Positions 18,691 through 27,373 of a stretch of 64,000 bases of DNA are shown in pieces (within the stretch, counting starts at the first letter, position 1; each line of letters opens with the position of its first letter). The notes beneath the pieces were generated by a model that searched no databases, was not told the origin of the DNA, and was given only the letters and a program-made list of their open reading frames with translations. Location of the stretch: NCBI GenBank assembly GCA_937927685.1, contig CALBSC010000038.1, forward strand, positions 1 through 64,000, written 5' to 3'. The position numbers were made by a program, and so were the translations under genes. Source of the DNA: an uncultured Burkholderiales bacterium (GTDB lineage: Bacteria; Pseudomonadota; Gammaproteobacteria; Burkholderiales; Burkholderiaceae_C).

Positions 18691-19421
18691 GGCATGGCAG
18701 CGCGCACCTGCGCGCACAAGGCGTTGAACTGCGCGCCGTAGCGCACCTCCCGCCGGCGTGGGCGCTCCAGGGGCACGGGCACATCGGCCACCACCCGCCC
18801 CTGCGACATCACGGCAATGCGGTCGGCCAGCATCACGGCCTCGGCCATGTCGTGGGTGACAAACAGCACCGTGGTGCGACGGGCCTGGCACAACTGCACC
18901 AGTTCGTCCTGCAACTCTTCACGGGTGATGGCATCCAGCGCCGCAAAGGGTTCGTCCATCAGCAGCAAGCTGGGTTCGGTGACCAAGGCCCGTGCGATGG
19001 CCACACGGCTTTGCTGCCCGCCCGACAGGCGGGCCGGCGATTGCGCCAACCAGGGCGTCAGGCCCATCTGCGCAAGCAAGGTCTGCGCACGCTGCACATC
19101 CGCGTCTTGCACAGGGCGATGCAGGCGAATGGGCAACAACACGTTGTCTTGCACACTCAGCCAGTTGAGCAAGGTGGGGGACTGAAAAACAAACCCCATG
19201 GACGAGGTGGGCCCGGTGAGCAACTGTCCCTGCAGCCGAAGTTCACCGGCATCGGGCCGCAGCAAGCCGGCCGCCAGCTTGAGCCAGGTGGTCTTGCCGC
19301 AGCCGCTGCGGCCCACCAGGCAATGGAACTCGCCCTCGGGCAGGATCCAGTCCACGCCCTGCATCACCGGGAGCCAGCCCGGGTAGGTGTACGCCACATG
19401 GCGCAGTTCGAGGAATGCCAT
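18687..19421 (-). CDS. ABC transporter ATP-binding protein (ThiZ/SsuB-like)
   Basis: 244 aa from ATG at 19421, four bases after the LuxC-like stop. It has Walker A GRSGCGKTT (residues 37-45), signature LSGGQQSR, Walker B LLLMDEP and the switch histidine in FVTHD. The spacing and 'FAALDAITREELQDELVQL' are typical of the nitrate/sulfonate/taurine/thiamine-precursor import class. It energises the importer with the following permease. The 4-bp gap and overlaps imply co-translation with luxC-like and permease genes. Confidence 0.9.
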   Translation of the reverse strand: MAFLELRHVAYTYPGWLPVMQGVDWILPEGEFHCLVGRSGCGKTTWLKLAAGLLRPDAGELRLQGQLLTGPTSSMGFVFQSPTLLNWLSVQDNVLLPIRLHRPVQDADVQRAQTLLAQMGLTPWLAQSPARLSGGQQSRVAIARALVTEPSLLLMDEPFAALDAITREELQDELVQLCQARRTTVLFVTHDMAEAVMLADRIAVMSQGRVVADVPVPLERPRRREVRYGAQFNALCAQVRAAMP

Positions 19422-19425
19422 CACT

Positions 19426-20883
19426 TCAATCCCGATACGGCGCAAACGCATCGCTTTGCAGCACGGCCGTTGCGTCCACGTCCACCATGCGCACCAGGTC
19501 AAGCAGACTGAACCGCCCGTCATGGTGCCATCCCGCCTGGGGCGCCGTCATGCTGCCCAGGGCGCAGACACGGGTCACACCCACTTGCCCCAGCGAGGCC
19601 GCCAGATCCAGCAGACGCTCCGGGGATGTGGCCACCCCAACTGTTTGCAGCCATTGGCGTCGAGGCTCGATGAGCGCAGGCACCTGCTGCAGGTCGTCTA
19701 CCGCCATCACTTCCACGCTGCGCAGCAAGGCGCTGGGAAACAGTTCACGCGCCTGCTCGGTGTGGAGCACGCGCCAATCGTCTGCTTCGTTGCCCAGCAC
19801 GGTGGTGTCCCGGGTCGCATCTGACCAGGCGCGTGATTGAATCCAGGCTGACAGGTCCATGGCTTCGGACAGCTCGGGGGGCGGGCGGGGGTGACGTTGT
19901 TGCAGGGCAGACAACTCCACCGCCAACAGATCGGACCACTCCCGCGGACTCACCCGGCCGCCCCGCTCCACATAAAACGCCTGAGGCGAGTAGCAACCCA
20001 GTTGCTCGTGGCGCACCACATCCAGGGCGGCCAGCCGCGCACAGTGCGCGGCCTCCCGCACCCCCAGGGCCTGACGCGACACCAGACCCAGGCTGAGCTT
20101 GTGCCCGTGCAGTTGCAAGGGCGTTCCCACGGGCACTCGGGTGCGCAAATCGGCCATGGTCGCATCCGACCCATACGCCACCACCTGATCGGCGAGGCCC
20201 AGCACCAGCTGCTCGGTCGCCACTTCACCGCCGGGCCACCACACCACGGCCATGCAATCTTTCAAACGGGGTTCCACCTCGGCCAGGGTCTGGGCAAACC
20301 AGCCGGCCATCAGCGGTTCGGCACGCGCCACCTTGCCCACACTGCCGGCCTTCACCAGCAAGCTGCTGATCAGACTCCACAGCGGCAGCCCTGGCACGTT
20401 GCCCGCCCACACATGCACCACCAGGTCCGGGCCCAGGGCCCTGGCCCACCCGCCACTCGGGCGGGGCTGGAATTCATCCAGCATCTTGGGGTTGTCCAGG
20501 TCCTCGGCCACAAAGCGTTGGAGCTGCATCGCCCGGTACGTCCTGAAGGTGGCGTTGAGCCCCTGACGCACCATCTCGGCGTCCCAGCCCGTGAGGCGGG
20601 CCATGACCAGGTCCGCCCGTTGACGCACCGGATCGTGAGGGTCCAGCCAACGCGTCACCGCACGGTCAATCGCCTGGATGATGTCTGAGACCGGCATCGT
20701 CTTGAGCTGCTCACGCGCCGCCCGTCGCACGCGCTGCGCCAGCATCGTCCATTGCGCGGCGTGCAAACGCGGCATTTGAACCTGCAACGGGTGTGTTGCA
20801 CTGCCCATCGGCAGGGTTTCCCAATTCACCGCCTGCCCGGACAGACCCGGCAGGTAGCCCACGCGCAATGGCACGTCGCTCAC
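19426..20883 (-). CDS. LuxC-family acyl-CoA/acyl-protein reductase
   Basis: 485 aa from a GTG start at 20883 whose GTGA overlaps the stop of the LuxE-like gene; longer frames run inside that gene. It resembles the LuxC family (PF05893), an aldehyde-dehydrogenase-fold enzyme that takes an acyl group onto a cysteine and reduces it with NADPH to an aldehyde. The likely nucleophile is Cys297 in QLGCYSPQAF, close to the position known in bioluminescent Vibrio LuxC (about 286). 'VVHVWAGNVPGLPLWSLIS' is a nucleotide-fold segment typical of the family. No luciferase genes (luxAB) or LuxD are near, so a role in light production is unlikely. Its pairing with LuxE and TPP control suggests carboxylate reduction in vitamin salvage (inference). 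Confidence 0.85.
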   Translation of the reverse strand: MSDVPLRVGYLPGLSGQAVNWETLPMGSATHPLQVQMPRLHAAQWTMLAQRVRRAAREQLKTMPVSDIIQAIDRAVTRWLDPHDPVRQRADLVMARLTGWDAEMVRQGLNATFRTYRAMQLQRFVAEDLDNPKMLDEFQPRPSGGWARALGPDLVVHVWAGNVPGLPLWSLISSLLVKAGSVGKVARAEPLMAGWFAQTLAEVEPRLKDCMAVVWWPGGEVATEQLVLGLADQVVAYGSDATMADLRTRVPVGTPLQLHGHKLSLGLVSRQALGVREAAHCARLAALDVVRHEQLGCYSPQAFYVERGGRVSPREWSDLLAVELSALQQRHPRPPPELSEAMDLSAWIQSRAWSDATRDTTVLGNEADDWRVLHTEQARELFPSALLRSVEVMAVDDLQQVPALIEPRRQWLQTVGVATSPERLLDLAASLGQVGVTRVCALGSMTAPQAGWHHDGRFSLLDLVRMVDVDATAVLQSDAFAPYRD

Positions 20884-21956
20884 GACTGGGTGGCTTTCAG
20901 AAACTGATCGATCGCGATCGAGCACCCCTTGGCCTGCGAGCCTTGCGCACGGCCCAGGAGCTTGAAGCCGTCGCCGGCCGCCAGGCCCACGTCTTCGGTC
21001 AGGATGGTGGTCACGGCGTTGTAGTTGGCCAGGTCGCAATGCACCACGATGCCCTCTTGCCCTGGCGGCACGTCGTGTCCCGTGATGGGATCGATCAGGC
21101 GCCAGCGGATCCAGTGGGGGCCCCGCTTGATGGCGGGCAGCTCCGCATTGCCCGCGTCATACCACTGCGTGCTGAGCTCGGTCATGCCGTACATGTTGAT
21201 GCACGCCTGCGCGGGCACACCGAACGTGGTGGCCAGCAAGTCATAAAACTCGCGCATGGGAATGTCGCGCGACTGGCCCTTGAAACCGCCGGTGTCGAGC
21301 AAACGGCTACCGGCCGGCAAGGCGAAGGACTGGCCGCGCGCCTGCAAGGCATCCATCAGGTGAACCCAGCTGTAGGAAGCCCCGACAATGGCCACCGGCT
21401 GGCCGCCGGCCTGTGCGTGTTGCAACCAATTCACCACGGCCTCGAGTCGCAGGCCGCTCTCGTCAATGCCAACGTCACTCCCCGGCCCACCAAAGGTTTG
21501 CAAGGCCAGCGCCAGGTAATGCGCCAGCGACGAATGGGGCATCATGGTTTCGGTGGGAAACAGCACGAGCATGGGCAGGCGTGCATGCTCGCGCATGAAG
21601 AACTGCTGAAAGCCACGCCGCATCGAGTCGTCATACACCGCGAGGGCCGGGTGGTAATGCCGGCCGCGCACATCGCCACGCGTGGTGCCGCTGGTCATGA
21701 ATACTCGCTCGCACTGATCGGTGGGCACACAACTCAGGGTGAGGTCCTTGAACGCCTGGATGGGCACGGCAGGAATATCGCGCCAGCTGCGAACCGTGCG
21801 GGGCAGTCGGCCCCGGTCCTGGCAAAAGCGGCGGTAAGGGGCGTTGTACTCGACCTGATGCGCAAAAAGCCGCAGCGCGAGTGCATCAAATGCAGCCTCG
21901 TCGGCGTCGGAACGGGCCATGAAGGCCAGGACATCGGCAGCAGGATCGTGGGTCAC
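20880..21956 (-). CDS. LuxE-family acyl-protein synthetase
   Basis: 358 aa from a GTG start at 21956 with AAAAGG six bases upstream. It matches the LuxE family (PF04443), which activates a carboxylic acid with ATP to an acyl-adenylate and loads it on a cysteine for transfer to LuxC. Visible motifs are FMTSGTTRG (adenylate-forming loop, near residues 86-94), 'YGMTELSTQWYD', and a C-terminal KGCS with Cys345, matching the acyl-carrying C-terminal cysteine of known LuxE. It is the first gene after the TPP riboswitch, and its Shine-Dalgarno sequence lies in a hairpin. The substrate acid is unknown; long-chain fatty acid is the bioluminescence substrate, but context points elsewhere. Confidence 0.85.
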   Translation of the reverse strand: MTHDPAADVLAFMARSDADEAAFDALALRLFAHQVEYNAPYRRFCQDRGRLPRTVRSWRDIPAVPIQAFKDLTLSCVPTDQCERVFMTSGTTRGDVRGRHYHPALAVYDDSMRRGFQQFFMREHARLPMLVLFPTETMMPHSSLAHYLALALQTFGGPGSDVGIDESGLRLEAVVNWLQHAQAGGQPVAIVGASYSWVHLMDALQARGQSFALPAGSRLLDTGGFKGQSRDIPMREFYDLLATTFGVPAQACINMYGMTELSTQWYDAGNAELPAIKRGPHWIRWRLIDPITGHDVPPGQEGIVVHCDLANYNAVTTILTEDVGLAAGDGFKLLGRAQGSQAKGCSIAIDQFLKATQS

Positions 21957-21962
21957 AGAAAA

Positions 21963-22018
21963 CCTTTTCGGGTGGCAGGCAACAGGGCTCCGAAAAGTGA
22001 GCCAGGTGGTGGCCTGGC
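21963..22018 (-). promoter_or_regulatory. Riboswitch expression platform with sequestered Shine-Dalgarno
   Basis: On the minus strand CTTTTCGG (21997-21990) can pair with CCGAAAAG (21971-21964). This covers the AAAAGG Shine-Dalgarno (21968-21963) of the LuxE-like gene. A second hairpin GCCAGG/CCTGGC (22001-22018) sits between it and the aptamer. No T-run follows, so control is probably at translation initiation, as is usual for TPP switches in Gram-negative bacteria. Confidence 0.65.
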
Positions 22019-22019
22019 A

Positions 22020-22118
22020 GCTCTCCTTACGTCGGCATGATCCGATTCAAGTTCGCGGGTTCGGTACGTCCATCTCAGCTGTCCGCCTGTACAGGCGGCC
22101 TAACACCCCGGAGCAGGA
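22020..22118 (-). promoter_or_regulatory. TPP riboswitch (THI element)
   Basis: Read on the minus strand, the aptamer shows GGGGTG, a P3 arm CGCCTGTACAGGCG, the invariant CTGAGATGG, then ACCCGCGAAC, TGAATCGGATCATGCCG and ACGTAAGGAG. These match the conserved core of thiamine pyrophosphate riboswitches (CUGAGA, ACCC-UGAA-CCUGAUC, GUAAUGCCGGCGUAGGGA). CTCC and GGAG at the ends form P1. It lies 64 bp upstream of the LuxE-like start and should repress the six-gene operon when TPP is plentiful. Confidence 0.93.
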
Positions 22119-22121
22119 CGG

Positions 22122-22127
22122 ATTGTA
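22122..22127 (-). promoter_or_regulatory. Possible -10 element for the riboswitch operon
   Basis: TACAAT on the minus strand sits just upstream of the aptamer, placing transcription start at its 5' edge. No good -35 box is seen, and a CATCCCC/GGGGATG inverted repeat (22131-22152) occupies the -35 region and could bind a regulator. Confidence 0.35.
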
Positions 22128-22199
22128 GGGCATCCCCCTCGGAAAGGGGATGTCCCATGCGAAACAGTCGGGCAAAGCGTCCCGGGTAGACTGCCCGGC

Positions 22200-23798
22200 A
22201 TGAACACCTCCAACTTCTGGGATTTCCCCTACCCCTCTCAGCGCATGCCCCTGCTGGCCCGCAACGTGGTCAGCACCTCCCAACCCCTGGCCAGCGCCGC
22301 CGGCCTGCAGATGTTCGCCCGTGGCGGCAACGCCGTGGACGCGGCCCTGGCCACCGCCATCACGCTCACGGTGGTCGAGCCCTGCATGAACGGGATTGGC
22401 GCTGACGCTTTTGCCATTCTGTGGGACGGCAAGCAGTTGCAAGGCCTGAATGCCAGCGGACGGGCACCCCAGGCCTGGACGCCCGACTACTTCGCCAAGC
22501 ACAGCACGATGCCCAACCGCGGCTGGGACACGGTCACCGTGCCGGGGGCCGTGTCAGCCTGGCGGGCCCTCTCGGACCGTTACGGCAAATTGCCGTTTGG
22601 CGATTTGTTCGAGCCGGCGCTGCGCTATGCACGCGATGGCTACATGGTGTCCCCCACCGTGCAGCGTCAATGGGCCTCGCAAGTCTCGGAGCTCTTGCCA
22701 CAACCCGGCTACCGCGAAGCCTTTGCCCCAAACGGCCGTGCCCCGGCAGTGGGTGAACGATTTGTCTGCCCGGGCCAGGCCGCCACCCTCGAGCGCATCG
22801 CGACCAGCAAGGGCGACGACTTCTATCACGGGCAACTGGCCGCAGCCATCGCCCAGCACGCACGCAACACGGGCGGCGCACTCACCGAGCAAGATCTGGC
22901 GGCCCACCAGGCCGACTGGGTCGACCCCATCTCCATGCGTTACCGCGATCTCGAGTTGCATGAAATCGGCCCCAACGGACAGGGCATTGGTGCGCTGATG
23001 GCACTGGGCATGCTCGAGCACTTTGACATTGCTGGCAGTGGTTGCGACACCGCCCTCACCTGGCACCTGCAAATCGAGGCCATGAAGCTGGCCTTCAGCG
23101 ATCTGGCCGCCTACGTGGCAGACCCGGCCCACATGAAGAAGGTCACCGCGGACGACTTGCTCGACCGCGCCTACCTGGCTTCGCGCGCCAAACTCATCGA
23201 CCCCAACCGCGCCAGCACGCCCACCGCGGGCCAGCCGCACAGCGGGGGCACGGTGTACCTCACTGCAGCCGATGAAAACGGCATGATGATTTCGCTCATC
23301 CAGTCCAACTACAAGGGCTTTGGCTCAGGCGTGGTGGTGCCCAACACCGGCATTGCGCTGCAAAATCGCGGCGCAGGTTTCTCCCTCCAGGCGGGGCACC
23401 CCAACCAGGTGGCACCGGGCAAGCGTCCTTTCCACACCATCATCCCGGGCTTCCTCACCCGCGGCGGCCAACCCCTCATGAGCTTTGGTCTGATGGGCGG
23501 ATCGATGCAGGCGCAAGGCCACACACAGGTCACCAGCCGACTGGCCGATTTCGGACAAAACCCGCAAACGGCGAGCGATGCCCCCCGCTGGCGCGTCATG
23601 GACGATAACGTGGGCGTGGCCGTCGAACACAACTGCCCGCCCGACACGATCGAGGGCTTGAAGCAGCGCGGCCACCCGGTGAAAGTGGCGCCGCGCATGG
23701 ACCTCGAGTTCGGCAGTGCCCAAATGGCCCAGGTGATGGAGAACGGCTATCTGGCCGCCTCCGACCATCGCAAGGACGGCTACCCGATGGGCTACTGA
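22200..23798 (+). CDS. Gamma-glutamyltransferase family protein (YwrD-like)
   Basis: 532 aa Ntn-hydrolase. Family marks are 'GGNAVDAALATAITLTVVEP' near the N-terminus, the probable autoprocessing nucleophile Thr351 in HSGGTVYLT, and GFGSGVVVPNTGIALQNRGA after it. The text resembles the YwrD branch rather than the secreted E. coli Ggt, and no signal peptide is visible, so it may be cytoplasmic. The family hydrolyses or transfers gamma-glutamyl groups; the true substrate here is unknown. It is transcribed divergently from the riboswitch operon, and an acyl-CoA ligase and thioesterase follow closely on the same strand. Confidence 0.88.
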   Translation: MNTSNFWDFPYPSQRMPLLARNVVSTSQPLASAAGLQMFARGGNAVDAALATAITLTVVEPCMNGIGADAFAILWDGKQLQGLNASGRAPQAWTPDYFAKHSTMPNRGWDTVTVPGAVSAWRALSDRYGKLPFGDLFEPALRYARDGYMVSPTVQRQWASQVSELLPQPGYREAFAPNGRAPAVGERFVCPGQAATLERIATSKGDDFYHGQLAAAIAQHARNTGGALTEQDLAAHQADWVDPISMRYRDLELHEIGPNGQGIGALMALGMLEHFDIAGSGCDTALTWHLQIEAMKLAFSDLAAYVADPAHMKKVTADDLLDRAYLASRAKLIDPNRASTPTAGQPHSGGTVYLTAADENGMMISLIQSNYKGFGSGVVVPNTGIALQNRGAGFSLQAGHPNQVAPGKRPFHTIIPGFLTRGGQPLMSFGLMGGSMQAQGHTQVTSRLADFGQNPQTASDAPRWRVMDDNVGVAVEHNCPPDTIEGLKQRGHPVKVAPRMDLEFGSAQMAQVMENGYLAASDHRKDGYPMGY

Positions 23799-23846
23799 GG
23801 TGGCTTGCTGAACCCCGGTTGGTCGTTTCACTCACGCGCGCTTCCC

Positions 23847-25385
23847 ATGCCCGAACTCTCCCGCTTGCGTTGGCTCGATCTGCTGGACGGGCATGATGAC
23901 GCGCCCGCCCTGATCGATGGCCCCGTTCGCACCACCCGTGCGCAACTCAGGCTGGCCGCCCAACAAGCCGCCCGGCATCTGCATCAACGGGGACTGCGCC
24001 GGGGCGACACATTGGCCTTGTGGCTGCCCAATGGGGTCGCCTGGTTGCAATGGCTCTTTGCCTGCGCCGAACTGGGGGTGCTGGTGGTGCCCATCAGCAC
24101 GCGCTACAAGACTGCCGAGGTTCGGCACCTGCTGGAGGTGTCACGCGCACGCCTGTTGGTCGTGCCCCGTGTGTTCCTGGACCAGGACTACGCGGCCATG
24201 GCCGCCGAACTCCAACACAGCATTGACACGCTGGAGCAGGTCCTGATCGTTGACGATCCAGCTCGTGTGGTGGCCTGTCCTGCGGCTGACGTGGATCTGA
24301 GCGTCCGCGGCGATCTGCAGGACCTGCTTTGTTGCTTCAGCACCTCGGGCACCACCGGATTTCCCAAACTCGCCGCCCACGGTCACCACAGCATCGCCCG
24401 CCATGCCTGGCACGTCGCGCAGGCATTTGGCATTCGCCCGGGTGACGCCATGCTGTGCGCCCTGCCGCTGTATGGTGTGTTCGGATTCATGACGGTGCTG
24501 TCCACCCTGGCCGGCGGCGGTGCCTGTGTGATGCAACCCGTGTTCGATGCAGGTCAAGCAGCCCATCTGGTGGCGCAGCACCGCATCACCCACGCCATCG
24601 GCTCGGACTCCATGTTCATGCCCATGCTGGAACAAACCGGGACAGACTGGAGTTCGTTGCGGCACATCATCCTGGCGGATTTTGTCGGCCTGGCCGCGAC
24701 GGTGACGCAGCGCGGGCACGAGTTGGGCATTGCATGCTCGGGCACCTATGGGTCTTCCGAACTCTACGCCCTGATGTCCTTGCATCCGTGGAATGCGCCG
24801 GTGGCCGAACGCGCCCTGGCAGGCGGCACGCCCCTCGACCCGGAGATTCACGTGCGCGTGGTGGACCCGGAAAACGGTCATGAACTTGCCGAGGGCGAGG
24901 CCGGCGAACTGCAGGTACGCGGCCCCAACCAACTGGCGTGCTACCTGAACAACCCGGACGCCACGGCCCAGGCGTTCACCGCCGATGGCTGGTTTCGCAC
25001 CGGCGACCTGGCCACCCGGCACGGCACCGGTTTCACCTACCTGGCCCGCATGGGGGACAGCCTGCGACTGCGCGGCTACCTGGTCAACCCGAGCGAGATC
25101 GAAAACGAGTTGATGCGTCATCCGGCGGTGAGCGGAGCCCAGGTGGTCGGACTCAAGGTTCCCGGTCAGGGGGATGTGGCGGTGGCCTATGTGACCCTGC
25201 ACGCCAGTGACCCGGGCGAAGCCGCGCTGCAGGCCCATTGCAAGGCGCAACTGGCCAACTACAAAATTCCCCACCGTGTGGTGGTGGTGGACGACTTCCC
25301 CATCGTCAACGGACCCAACGGGGGCAAGATTCAGAAACGCGTGCTGCGCGAATGGGCACGTGAGTTGTTAGGAGTTTCCTCATGA
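23847..25385 (+). CDS. AMP-dependent acyl-CoA synthetase/ligase
   Basis: 512 aa from ATG at 23847 (MPELSRLRW); an in-frame upstream start at 23805 lies close behind the previous stop and adds a non-family leader. It is a member of the adenylate-forming superfamily: P-loop STSGTTGFPK (from residue 165), YGSSELYALM as the A5 motif, GWFRTGDLA as A7, and a C-terminal GGKIQKRVL lysine region. It should activate a carboxylic acid to its CoA thioester. The acid is not identifiable. Its stop overlaps the thioesterase start by ATGA, implying coupled synthesis. Confidence 0.88.
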   Translation: MPELSRLRWLDLLDGHDDAPALIDGPVRTTRAQLRLAAQQAARHLHQRGLRRGDTLALWLPNGVAWLQWLFACAELGVLVVPISTRYKTAEVRHLLEVSRARLLVVPRVFLDQDYAAMAAELQHSIDTLEQVLIVDDPARVVACPAADVDLSVRGDLQDLLCCFSTSGTTGFPKLAAHGHHSIARHAWHVAQAFGIRPGDAMLCALPLYGVFGFMTVLSTLAGGGACVMQPVFDAGQAAHLVAQHRITHAIGSDSMFMPMLEQTGTDWSSLRHIILADFVGLAATVTQRGHELGIACSGTYGSSELYALMSLHPWNAPVAERALAGGTPLDPEIHVRVVDPENGHELAEGEAGELQVRGPNQLACYLNNPDATAQAFTADGWFRTGDLATRHGTGFTYLARMGDSLRLRGYLVNPSEIENELMRHPAVSGAQVVGLKVPGQGDVAVAYVTLHASDPGEAALQAHCKAQLANYKIPHRVVVVDDFPIVNGPNGGKIQKRVLREWARELLGVSS

Positions 25386-25804
25386 GCAGCACCCTGCCCC
25401 CGGTTCACGACTACCCCTTCTGGTGCGAGGAAAAGCTGCGCAACGCCGACACCGATCAGCAAGGGCATATCAACAACGCCGTCATCGCCTCGTTCTTCGA
25501 GGCCGGGCGCATGGAGGTCTTCGCCCAGCCGGCACTGGATCCGATCCGGGCCAGCAGCCTGTTCGTGATTGTGCGTGTGGTGATCGACTACAAGCGCGAA
25601 CTGTTTTATCCGGGTGTGGTGCGGGTTGGCTCACGGGTCCCCGACATTGGCCGTACCTCCTTCAAATTCGAGCAGACCCTGCGCTCGGGCGAGCACGAAG
25701 TGGCGCGAGCCGAAGCCACGTGTGTGCTACTGGACCTGGCCACACGCAAACCCACCCCGGTGCCGGACAGCATCCGGGCTGCTTTGTTGAATCCGGCTCT
25801 TTGA
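25382..25804 (+). CDS. Acyl-CoA thioesterase, hotdog fold (4HBT/YbgC-FadM type)
   Basis: 140 aa. The N-terminal part has the hotdog thioesterase signature 'RNADTDQQGHINNAVIASFFE' (D-x-G-H-I-N-N at the active site), followed by 'RVVIDYKRELFYPGVVRVGSRV'. Such enzymes hydrolyse acyl-CoA esters. It is coupled to the preceding CoA ligase by an ATGA overlap, an arrangement suggesting quality control or release of the same acyl group. It is the last plus-strand gene before the convergent Liv operon. No clear terminator was found in 25805-25892. Confidence 0.88.
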   Translation: MSSTLPPVHDYPFWCEEKLRNADTDQQGHINNAVIASFFEAGRMEVFAQPALDPIRASSLFVIVRVVIDYKRELFYPGVVRVGSRVPDIGRTSFKFEQTLRSGEHEVARAEATCVLLDLATRKPTPVPDSIRAALLNPAL

Positions 25805-25892
25805 CGCACCACCCGGGTGGGTCACCGCTGGGTTGAATCCACTTGGGGTCGAAGACCCGATGGGATGGGTGTGGCCACTGCCGCAGCGCCCC

Positions 25893-26618
25893 TCAGTACA
25901 ACGCCATGAGGCGTGCGTTGTCCGCGAGTTCAGCGGGCAAGGCTTCATGCACCATCCGCCCCGCTTTCATCACCACCACTCGGTCTGACACCTTGAGTGC
26001 CTCGCGCACATTTTGCTCGACCAGCAAAATGCTCATGCCCTCGGACTGTTGCAACTCACGGATCGGGTGCATCAAGTCCTGGAACAGTTTGGGTGCCAAC
26101 CCGATGGAGGGCTCATCCATGATCAGGCAACGGGGCTTGCCCAGCAGGGCGCGGCCAATCGACACCATTTGCTGCTGCCCGCCCGAGAGCAGACCCGATC
26201 GCTTGGTGTAAAACTGTTTCACCGGCGGCAACACCGACAACACCCAGTCGATGCGCGCGCTGCGTTCCCCGGGCGAAACCTTGGCCGACCCCAGGCCCAG
26301 ACTCCAGATGTCCTGCACCGACAGGCTCGGAAAAATACCCCGCCCCTCGGGCATCATGGCAATCCCCAGGTCGGCCAGGGCTCGCGGTGTGTGCTGCGTC
26401 AGCACCTGGCCATCCACCAGCAACTGACCCGCCGTGGGTTTGATCAACCCGAAGAGTGTGCGCATCAGGGTGGACTTGCCCGCGCCGTTGTGCCCGATCA
26501 GGCACAACACCTCACGCGGGCGCAAGGTGATTGACACATCAAACAACACCTGCTTGCCACCATAGCCCACTTGCAGGGACGAGGCCTGGATCACGGGCGT
26601 TTCGTTCACACGGTTCAT
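25893..26618 (-). CDS. livF: Branched-chain amino acid-type ABC transporter ATPase (LivF)
   Basis: 241 aa with Walker A GHNGAGKS (42-49), LSGGQQQ (144-150), Walker B LIMDEP (165-170) and 'SIGLAPKLFQDL' typical of LivF. It is the last gene of the minus-strand liv operon, and its start overlaps the livG stop by ATGA. With LivG it powers import through LivHM. The real substrate may be an aromatic or other acid rather than leucine, as is common for orphan Liv systems in Burkholderiales. Confidence 0.92.
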   Translation of the reverse strand: MNRVNETPVIQASSLQVGYGGKQVLFDVSITLRPREVLCLIGHNGAGKSTLMRTLFGLIKPTAGQLLVDGQVLTQHTPRALADLGIAMMPEGRGIFPSLSVQDIWSLGLGSAKVSPGERSARIDWVLSVLPPVKQFYTKRSGLLSGGQQQMVSIGRALLGKPRCLIMDEPSIGLAPKLFQDLMHPIRELQQSEGMSILLVEQNVREALKVSDRVVVMKAGRMVHEALPAELADNARLMALY

Positions 26619-27373
26619 TCCGCTCGCTCCCCGAAATAGATAGCGGCCAGTGCCGGGTCCGAGAGAATCGATTGCGGATCCCCCTCCGCCAGCAAGCGCC
26701 CCTGGTCCAGGAAGGCGATGCGGTCCGAGATGCCTTTGACGATATCAAGGTTGTGCTCGATGATGCAAATGGTGATGCCACGCCGGACCTGGTCGCGCAG
26801 CAGATTCAGAAAGCGGTCGTAGGAGCGCGGATCCAGCCCCGAGGCCGGCTCATCCAGCAACCACAGCCGAGCCCCTGCCCCGAGGATTCGGGCGATCGAC
26901 AAGAACTTGCGTTCGGCGTAAGCGAGGTCGAGCGCTCGGGTGTTGCGCTGATCGATCAAGCCCACTTGCTGCAGTGCCGACTCGGCGCGCTCACGCCGCT
27001 CACGGGCACCGGCAGCGCCGCCCGTCTGCCACAACCAGGGATCACGCTCGGTCACCGACAGCACGTTTTCCAGCACCGTCATCTGATCGAACAGTTTGAG
27101 ATCCTGGAAGGTGCGCCCAATGCCCGACTGGGCAATCTTCCACTGCGGTTGCCCCAGAATCGACGCATCGAGCCAGCGCACATCACCGGACTGGGCCTGC
27201 AGCTGACCGGTGATCAGGTTGAACAGGGTGGTCTTGCCTGCTCCGTTAGGCCCCACCAGCGTGGTGACGATGCCCTCACGCAGGGCAAGCGACACCTCCT
27301 GCACCGCCTTCAAGCCCCCGAAGGTGATCGAGACGCCGCGGGTTTCCAGCAGAATTCGGGTCTCGGTGCTCAC
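26615..27373 (-). CDS. livG: Branched-chain amino acid-type ABC transporter ATPase (LivG)
   Basis: 252 aa. Walker A GPNGAGKTT lies at residues 41-49, Walker B is LWLLDEP, and a LivG-type C-terminus includes 'IEHNLDIVKGISDRIAFLDQG'. The signature region reads 'LDLAYAERKFLSIARIL' in place of a textbook LSGGQ, an uncommon but conservative-looking variation that may lower or alter ATPase signalling. It overlaps livM upstream and livF downstream by 4 bp each. Confidence 0.9.
   Translation of the reverse strand: MSTETRILLETRGVSITFGGLKAVQEVSLALREGIVTTLVGPNGAGKTTLFNLITGQLQAQSGDVRWLDASILGQPQWKIAQSGIGRTFQDLKLFDQMTVLENVLSVTERDPWLWQTGGAAGARERRERAESALQQVGLIDQRNTRALDLAYAERKFLSIARILGAGARLWLLDEPASGLDPRSYDRFLNLLRDQVRRGITICIIEHNLDIVKGISDRIAFLDQGRLLAEGDPQSILSDPALAAIYFGERAE

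Noticed and set aside
19426..20883. Bioluminescence (lux) operon
   Set aside because: Only LuxC- and LuxE-like genes are present. No luxA, luxB or luxD lies nearby, and the operon has a TPP riboswitch with a thiamine-type importer.
25805..25892. Terminator between the thioesterase gene and livF
   Set aside because: Short GC-rich inverted repeats occur (CCACCCGGGTGG; GGGTC/GACCC), but none has a long stem or T-run.
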